A stretch of 10,147 bases of DNA from an uncultured Saprospiraceae bacterium. GTDB taxonomy: Bacteria > Bacteroidota > Bacteroidia > Chitinophagales > Saprospiraceae. Below the pieces are notes generated by a model, which was given only the letters and a program-made list of their open reading frames with translations, searched no databases and was not told the origin of the DNA. The stretch lies in assembly GCA_937894165.1 (NCBI GenBank), contig CALCSX010000163.1:1-10147 (forward strand), written 5' to 3'. Numbering within the stretch: position 1 is the first letter of the stretch; every line of letters begins with the position of its first letter. Below are positions 5,929 to 10,147 of the stretch, piece after piece. A program made the position numbers and the translations under genes.

Positions 5929-5960
5929 CAAATATATTATAAATATACGTCTTCATCAAA
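5929..5960 (-). promoter_or_regulatory. Bacteroidota promoter of the toxin-antitoxin operon
   Basis: On the minus strand TTTG (5960-5957) is followed after exactly 20 nt by TATATTTG (5936-5929), matching the Bacteroidota -33/-7 consensus TTTG-N19-20-TAnnTTTG. The predicted start lies some 16 nt before the antitoxin ATG. This is the best promoter in the window. Confidence 0.75.
5933..5947. promoter_or_regulatory. Possible antitoxin operator: inverted repeat TATATT-ata-AATATA
   Basis: Six-bp arms (5933-5938 and 5942-5947) separated by 3 nt overlap the -7 element and its upstream spacer, where a RHH antitoxin would bind to repress its own operon. The arms are pure A/T, so chance is a real alternative. 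Confidence 0.35.
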
Positions 5961-5984
5961 TTTTTTAATGTTTAAAGATTTTTG

Positions 5985-6089
5985 TCATATACCTTTATCC
6001 CTTTTTAAGAGGATAAATAACTTTAAGATTCTTGCAAAAGACCTCCCAATCTGCATGATTTGAATGTTTCTCCCTAATGCATTTTTCAT
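5985..6089 (-). CDS. Possible 34-aa cationic small ORF coupled to the flavin monooxygenase gene
   Basis: The ATG (6089-6087) overlaps the stop of the preceding monooxygenase gene as ATGA, an arrangement used for translational coupling. The peptide starts MKNALGRNIQIMQIGRSF and ends in a hydrophobic-basic stretch (ARILKLFILLKRDKGI); it carries about eight Lys/Arg and one Asp, with an amphipathic look. No family recognised. A hairpin, tttatcc (5994-6000) with ggataaa (6011-6017), lies inside its 3' end. Such a short frame can easily arise by chance. Confidence 0.2.
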   Translation of the reverse strand: MKNALGRNIQIMQIGRSFARILKLFILLKRDKGI

Positions 6090-7138
6090 TTTAAGTATTC
6101 TTCGATTTCTTGAATCGTTTTTTTCGCAGTTCTGTTTAATCCAATAATTGTAGCTGATGCGTATCCAGTCCAGCCACCATAGCCAACCAACCATAATCCT
6201 TCAATATCTAATGACTTGCTTTCTTTGGTATTAGCTTTGCCTCTTTTATCCGTTTTCAATAATGGCTTCAGATGAGCTGTGTCGTAACCAAAACCGGTGC
6301 ACCAAATAATGGCATCAAATTCCTCTTGACCCCCGTTTTCCCAAATCACTCCTTTTTCATAAAGTTGCCGGAATGTCCCACTTGATACTAAAACTCCTCT
6401 TTCACGAGCTTCTTTAACCGGCGGTACCATTAGTATATTTCCTAGATTATATTGGGAGGCATCAAAAGGCTTCTCTTCTTGCTCAGCCTTGTACTTTGCC
6501 GTTGCTACATTAAACAGGTAATATCCATCCACTTCATCAGGTAAAAATTCAGGGGCTTTCTTTGTGGACCATTTTACGGAAGTAACTTTTGAGACTTCTG
6601 CAACAATTTGCGCACCTGAATTACCTTCTCCTACTACTAAAGTTTTCAAGCCGACAAATTCATCCGGGTTTTTATAATTTCGAGAATGAATTTGAAGACC
6701 TTTAAAACTTTCAATTCCCTCTATCCTTGGTATAAAAGGATTACCCCAAGTCCCGGTGGCAGAAATAATTGTTTTGGAGCTAAAAATTCCTTGATTCGAA
6801 TGAACTTGAAAGAGACCATTAACCTTTGTGATTTGGACAACCTCCACTCCACGCTTTACATTCAACTTATAATGTTCTTCGTATTTGGACAAGTAATCGA
6901 TTACCTCTTGTCTTAGCGGAAATCTATTCTCGGATTTTGGCATCAACCATCCCGGCAAAGAACTGTATTCAGCCGGAGAAAAAAGAGTCAAACTATCCCA
7001 AGCATTTAACCAAGCTCCTCCGTCGGATTGCTGTTTATCTAGGATTAAGTACTTGAGCTTGGCTCTTCTCAGATAGTAAGCACAAGCCAAACCGCTTTGC
7101 CCTCCTCCAATAACGATAGTGTCATAGATGTCATTCAT
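6086..7138 (-). CDS. Flavin-containing monooxygenase-like FAD/NAD(P) oxidoreductase (CzcO/YhiN-like family, COG2072 type)
   Basis: A 350-aa flavoprotein monooxygenase. An N-terminal FAD-binding Rossmann fold has VIGGGQSGLACAYYLRRA (9-26). The class B monooxygenase signature FxGxxxHxxxY is present as FKGLQIHSRNY (145-155), preceded by SATGTWGNPFIP. A second nucleotide fold for NADPH has VVGEGNSGAQIV (168-179), and the C-terminal ATG-type motif is IIWCTGFGYD (277-286). Such enzymes use NADPH and O2 to oxygenate soft nucleophiles or ketones; the substrate cannot be read from the sequence. Members are often labelled putative flavoproteins involved in K+ transport, a label without direct support here. 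The length is typical of the compact bacterial forms. It is transcribed alone, with the ATG at 7138 and no Shine-Dalgarno or exact TAnnTTTG upstream. It is divergent from nothing and unlinked to the toxin operon. Confidence 0.9.
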   Translation of the reverse strand: MNDIYDTIVIGGGQSGLACAYYLRRAKLKYLILDKQQSDGGAWLNAWDSLTLFSPAEYSSLPGWLMPKSENRFPLRQEVIDYLSKYEEHYKLNVKRGVEVVQITKVNGLFQVHSNQGIFSSKTIISATGTWGNPFIPRIEGIESFKGLQIHSRNYKNPDEFVGLKTLVVGEGNSGAQIVAEVSKVTSVKWSTKKAPEFLPDEVDGYYLFNVATAKYKAEQEEKPFDASQYNLGNILMVPPVKEARERGVLVSSGTFRQLYEKGVIWENGGQEEFDAIIWCTGFGYDTAHLKPLLKTDKRGKANTKESKSLDIEGLWLVGYGGWTGYASATIIGLNRTAKKTIQEIEEYLK

Positions 7139-7528
7139 TATTTTATGGATTCGGAGATAATTTGGTCAAAATGTTGTTTTTGTTTGCAGGTAACTAGTTT
7201 GTTGCAACAACTCCAACTCGCCCTTGCGCATATTTCTGCCTTACCTGTCCCCAAAATAAGGAAAAAAATACTAAAATCTAACAAAAAATTGAATACTCCC
7301 GCCCACTTATTTATTTACAACTAATCTTCCTCGCTCACTCAAGCCTTCTCGACCCACACCATTCCCGCATCAGGGATAGTAGCGAGCACGAAGTAAAGCG
7401 GATAGCCCGGCGCTACCTCCTTCCGTAAAGAAATGAAGGATAAGGAGGTGGCGGATGCCCAAAAAATGATAATCATCAAGAATGACCATTTGCCGGGAGG
7501 AAGTAAAAATCATGACCAAACGTACTGT
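7139..7528. other. Intergenic region with a structured GC-rich element
   Basis: About 390 nt between two minus-strand genes. 7139-7330 is AT-rich and should hold the monooxygenase promoter, though I find no exact consensus. 7345-7470 is clearly GC-richer and contains the hairpin described separately. Small open frames here lack any sign of coding. Confidence 0.6.
7370..7470. repeat. Structured GC-rich element with 12-bp inverted repeat
   Basis: cgctacctcctt (7411-7422) and aaggaggtggcg (7442-7453) pair over 12 positions with a single G-U/A-C wobble, around a 19-nt interior that itself has ttcc/ggaa complementarity. The preceding stretch carries gggatagtagcgagc and gcggatagcccgg, and ggatgccc follows. 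The words ggatagcccgg recall repeats seen next to genes in many Bacteroidota genomes (recollection). Function unknown; it may be a dispersed repeat or a transcript-end structure. Confidence 0.6.
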
Positions 7529-7537
7529 TTACTTCCT
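7498..7537. repeat. Perfect 10-bp inverted repeat across the dinB-like gene end
   Basis: aggaagtaaa (7498-7507) and tttacttcct (7528-7537) are perfect complements separated by 20 nt. The right arm contains the stop codon of the DinB-family gene. On the minus strand no T run follows the stem, so this is not a standard terminator, but it may protect or end the transcript. Confidence 0.45.
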
Positions 7538-8050
7538 TGCCTTCAACAAATAAAAATTGTAATCCGTCATGGGTGCATCCGTCCAACCCAAAATCCTGCC
7601 CATCGTCACCACTTGCCCCCGATGATAAGTGCTGTGGTTCATCGCATGCATGATAAGTTCATGCCTCGGCTGCCGAGAATCGAACCAAGGCGTGTTGACT
7701 GATACTTCATTCTCTAAATCTCGAAATTCCAAACTTCTGATATAAAGTGCCATGGTAATAGAATGTCTTTGCAATCCATCCTGAATATCTGTTATGCTTA
7801 GCCCTTCTTCGCCCTCATCAGAATGCTCCAACTCGGCTAACATATTTAACCAAAAAGCTTGTGTCTGCCAAATATGAACCAAGGTCTTCCGAATGGTATT
7901 AAAACTCGACGGAACTTCTTTATCTATCATTTCCACAGGTTTGGTAGAAAGCCATTCAATTAATTGCTTATTTGCCCATGCATTGTAATTGGCGTAGTCC
8001 ACCATCAAGGCGTGCATAATGTTTTCTGTTTTTACTTCTGTTGTGATCAT
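7529..8050 (-). CDS. DinB-family protein (YfiT/DinB-like putative metal-dependent enzyme)
   Basis: A 173-aa four-helix-bundle protein of the DinB superfamily. Motifs: YANYNAWANKQLIEWL (19-34), the usual first helix; TLVHIWQTQAFWL (56-68) with metal ligand H59; and HAMNHSTYHRGQV (135-147), the HxxxH helix with ligands H139 and H143. All three family histidines are present, so a metal site should form. Relatives include thiol-dependent S-transferases (bacillithiol or mycothiol users) and DNA-damage-inducible proteins of unknown function; the substrate cannot be assigned. The ATG at 8050 gives 11 residues before the conserved part; Met12 is an alternative start. It diverges from the MATE transporter gene, with a 226-nt shared upstream region. 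Confidence 0.88.
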   Translation of the reverse strand: MITTEVKTENIMHALMVDYANYNAWANKQLIEWLSTKPVEMIDKEVPSSFNTIRKTLVHIWQTQAFWLNMLAELEHSDEGEEGLSITDIQDGLQRHSITMALYIRSLEFRDLENEVSVNTPWFDSRQPRHELIMHAMNHSTYHRGQVVTMGRILGWTDAPMTDYNFYLLKARK

Positions 8051-8276
8051 TTTATGTGAATTTATACTTCAAAGAAATACCTTCCTGGTGACAAGGGATT
8101 GTCAACAAGAAAAGCGGAAAGGAAAATAGTTTGAAATGTTGACGCATTAGCCCCCTACACTGTCGTATTTATACTGATGAAATGTTTACGATTGAGATAT
8201 TTTTACAGGGAAATTTGATGAATCAGTCAACCTTTTATTTATAATTCTCGTCTCTCCAACTTATAAGATTGAAAAA
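8051..8276. other. Divergent promoter region between dinB-like and MATE genes
   Basis: This 226-nt stretch must contain promoters for both directions. I find only partial matches to TAnnTTTG (for example ataGTTTG near 8126-8133 on the plus strand) and no convincing -33/-7 pair, so the sites are not assigned. Confidence 0.4.
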
Positions 8277-9680
8277 TTGAAAAATCACACAGGAAAATAC
8301 TCCACTTTTCAGCTATTGAAGCAAGCCTTGCGGGGTGATGAGCAGGATTTTACTAAAATCAATATTAAGACAGGGATTTTCCTGCTTTCCGTTCCCATGA
8401 TTCTGGAGATGATCATGGAATCACTTTTTGCCGTGGTCGACATTTTCTTTGTAGGTCAACTAGGGGATGATGCTGTAGCAACAGTAGGTCTTACCGAGGC
8501 AGTTTTAGTGATCGTTTACTCCGTTGGTGTAGGCATAAGCATGGCAGCTACAGCTTTGATATCGAGGCGTTTCGGAGAGAAGAACTATCTTCAAGCTGGA
8601 AACGCAGCTTTTCAATTGCTTATTTTTGGAGCTATATCATCCCTTATAATAGGTGTAGCCGGTTGGTATTTTGCAGAGGATATTTTGAAGCTGATGGGTG
8701 CCAGCCCTGAAGTAATATCGATAGGAGTGCCTTACACGAGGATTATTTTTGCCGGAAATACGGCTATTATGTTACTTTTCTTGATAAATGGGGCATTCCG
8801 AGGCGCGGGTCAGGCGCATTTGGGGATGAGAGCCCTGTGGCTAGCGAATGGTCTTAATATAATTTTAGATCCAATTTTGATTTTCGGAATAGGAAGTTTC
8901 GAAGGCTTCGGTTTGGTCGGGGCAGCATGGGCGACAACGATAGGAAGGAGTATCGGAGTCTTATACCAACTCTATCATCTTTTTAATGGGAAGCATCTAT
9001 TGGTCATTTTGAAGGAGAATATTCAACTCAAGTGGAAGACCATGATGAAGATTATCGATATTTCTTTAGGGGGAATGGGCCAGTTTTTAATAGATTCTGT
9101 AGCTTGGATAGCCTTGACGAGGATGACAGCGGAGTTTGGCAGCCCGGCAGTAGCGGGATTTACTATTGCTTTCAGAATTTTGATATTCAGCTTGATGCCT
9201 GCATGGGGCTTGTCGGCGGCAGCATCTACTTTGGTCGGGCAAAATTTAGGGGCATTTAAGGTCAAAAGGGCAGAGTTTTCAGTCTTGCTCACAGCTCGAT
9301 ACAATGTGATATTTTTGGCAGTGGTGACAGCGCTCTACCTCATTTTCGGACATCTGATTTCAGGCTGGTTCACCACGAGTGAGGAGGTGAGTGCGATTGC
9401 CACTACGGGTTTGAAAGTCATCGTTCTGGGCTACATTTTCTTTGCTGTAGGAATGGTAATGACCCAGGCTTTCAATGGCGCGGGAGATACCAAAACTCCG
9501 ATGTATATCAATATTGGCGTTTTCTGGCTGATTGAAATTCCCCTTGCTTATGTTTTAGCTTTCGTGTTCAAAATGGAAGTTCTCGGTATTTTTATAAGTA
9601 TTGCTGTGTGTCATTCACTACACGCTGTGGTGGCCTATTGGATTTTCCGCAAAGGTAATTGGAAAACAGTGAAGGTTTAA
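8277..9680 (+). CDS. MATE-family multidrug/Na+ or H+ antiporter
   Basis: A 467-aa inner-membrane efflux transporter with about 12 hydrophobic helices in two MatE repeats (roughly 33-236 and 258-456). Family marks: VPMILEMIMESLFAVVDIFF (39-58), FRGAGQ (174-179), VGQNLGA (320-326) and NGAGDTKTP (400-408). MATE proteins export cationic drugs or metabolites in exchange for Na+ or H+; substrate and coupling ion cannot be told here. The start is unusual: the frame opens at 8196 but holds no ATG before Met41, which would delete most of helix 1, so TTG at 8277 is the likely start; the resulting N-terminus (LLKQALRGDEQDFTKINIK) resembles that of Bacteroidota relatives (recollection). No Shine-Dalgarno is visible. 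It is the only clear plus-strand gene and is not in an operon. Confidence 0.93.
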   Translation: MKNHTGKYSTFQLLKQALRGDEQDFTKINIKTGIFLLSVPMILEMIMESLFAVVDIFFVGQLGDDAVATVGLTEAVLVIVYSVGVGISMAATALISRRFGEKNYLQAGNAAFQLLIFGAISSLIIGVAGWYFAEDILKLMGASPEVISIGVPYTRIIFAGNTAIMLLFLINGAFRGAGQAHLGMRALWLANGLNIILDPILIFGIGSFEGFGLVGAAWATTIGRSIGVLYQLYHLFNGKHLLVILKENIQLKWKTMMKIIDISLGGMGQFLIDSVAWIALTRMTAEFGSPAVAGFTIAFRILIFSLMPAWGLSAAASTLVGQNLGAFKVKRAEFSVLLTARYNVIFLAVVTALYLIFGHLISGWFTTSEEVSAIATTGLKVIVLGYIFFAVGMVMTQAFNGAGDTKTPMYINIGVFWLIEIPLAYVLAFVFKMEVLGIFISIAVCHSLHAVVAYWIFRKGNWKTVKV

Positions 9681-9840
9681 GCGGCGACACATTTACAAAC
9701 TTCCGCCGGCATTGAGTCGACAATTACCAATTCTCGAAAGTCGAGAAAAACTCTTCCGCCTGGAAAGTCTAATATTTAGTGAAAAACTTCTTCTTTAGAA
9801 TTAAAAGCGATTTTATCCTAGTAATTTGCGGGCGAGGGTG

Positions 9841-9854
9841 CCCCTCTTCAGGGG
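9841..9854. repeat. GC-rich hairpin cccct-cttc-agggg
   Basis: A perfect 5-bp stem with a 4-nt loop sits inside gggtgcccctcttcaggggg, followed by ttagggggc. Such cccctnnnnaggggttaggggg stretches are common intergenic sequence in Bacteroidota (recollection). There is no T tract on the plus strand; no function assigned. Confidence 0.45.
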
Positions 9855-9974
9855 GTTAGGGGGCTGTTAAGCCTTAAAACTATCTTAAATTCTATTTAGG
9901 AAAGTTCCTGATTATTGGATGGAAATTTATAAGTATCAATTGCTAAATTAAAAATTAAAGAGGTCGTTGAGCGC

Positions 9975-10026
9975 GGTTCCTGAGCGAAGCCGAAGGAGAG
10001 TCGAAACGCCGGCTGTAGAATCAAAA
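9975..10026 (+). repeat. Dispersed repeat, copy E (two modules, inverted relative to left end)
   Basis: The first module, 9975-9996, matches 81-102 at 19 of 22 positions in the same orientation. The second, 9996-10021, is an exact 26-nt reverse complement of 154-179, extending to 31 nt (to 10026) with one mismatch. Here the two modules are joined head to tail, while at the left end they are separated and face each other. Confidence 0.8.
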
Positions 10027-10147
10027 ACGTTTTGCTAACGCATTTAGATAATTCTTAGATTTGTGACTTTATATAATATTAAACAATGTTGTGTTAATTT
10101 TTTAGCGAAATAAAAAAGACTTTGTGAAAATAATGGATTGCACCCTC

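Larger units (their letters stand above)
9681..10147. other. Gene-free right end with repeats
   Basis: No credible gene in about 470 nt. It holds a small hairpin after the MATE gene (ttctcga 9731-9737 with tcgagaa 9741-9747, 3-nt loop, no T run after it), a G/C-rich hairpin (9841-9854) and the inverted copy of the dispersed repeat (9975-10026). An ATG at 10133 runs off the window edge after four further codons and cannot be judged. Confidence 0.65.

Noticed and set aside
7097..7324. Plus-strand frame upstream of the monooxygenase gene, and another at 7433-7702
   Set aside because: No motif, poor composition; the first overlaps the start of the monooxygenase gene, the second overlaps the dinB-like gene antisense.
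9023..9304. Frames on both strands inside the MATE gene (9023-9304 minus, 9032-9259 plus)
   Set aside because: The MATE frame is continuous with conserved motifs; these are shadows.
9731..9747. Terminator for the MATE gene (ttctcga/tcgagaa hairpin)
   Set aside because: On the plus strand the stem is followed by A residues and not a T run, so it does not fit an intrinsic terminator.
1..10147. Composite transposon or genomic island bounded by the inverted repeats
   Set aside because: No transposase, integrase or target-site duplication is visible, additional repeat copies lie inside the window, and the genes between are ordinary chromosomal functions.

Overview
The window looks like chromosomal DNA of a Bacteroidota member, most likely a Cytophagales-type environmental lineage (inference from sequence features, not a database match). 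Grounds: AT-rich intergenic DNA, start codons without Shine-Dalgarno sequences, the Bacteroidota -7 promoter element TAnnTTTG upstream of several genes (three exact TATATTTG copies), a short GT35 alpha-glucan phosphorylase, a DUF6364-like antitoxin with a PF13470-like PIN partner, and GC-richer dispersed intergenic repeats.

Layout. 1-686: no gene, but dense in short dispersed repeats and hairpins. 687-757 (-): tRNA-Cys(GCA) with its own -7 element and an intrinsic terminator. 834-2510 (-): glgP-like alpha-glucan phosphorylase. 2789-2980 (-): small acidic ORF of unknown function with no ATG. 3147-4945 (-): a two-gene signalling operon, a six-helix membrane histidine kinase followed 2 nt later by a single-domain Rcp1-like response regulator. 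5242-5906 (-): a RHH/DUF6364-like antitoxin and PIN-domain toxin overlapping by ATGA, behind a good Bacteroidota promoter. 6086-7138 (-): FMO/CzcO-like flavin monooxygenase, with a possible 34-codon cationic ORF overlapping its stop. 7529-8050 (-): DinB-family protein. 8277-9680 (+): MATE efflux transporter, the only clear gene on the plus strand, apparently starting with TTG. 9681-10147: intergenic, ending with an inverted copy of the repeat found at the left end.

The genes form independent small units (glycogen mobilisation, signalling, toxin-antitoxin, redox, efflux) and not one pathway. I see no prophage, transposase, CRISPR array or clear multi-gene novel system. The points most worth a second look are two apparent losses of key catalytic residues (the PLP lysine of the phosphorylase, read as Thr448; the first acidic residue of the PIN toxin, read as His7), the dispersed repeat family whose inverted copies flank the window about 9.8 kb apart, and a structured GC-rich element at about 7370-7470.
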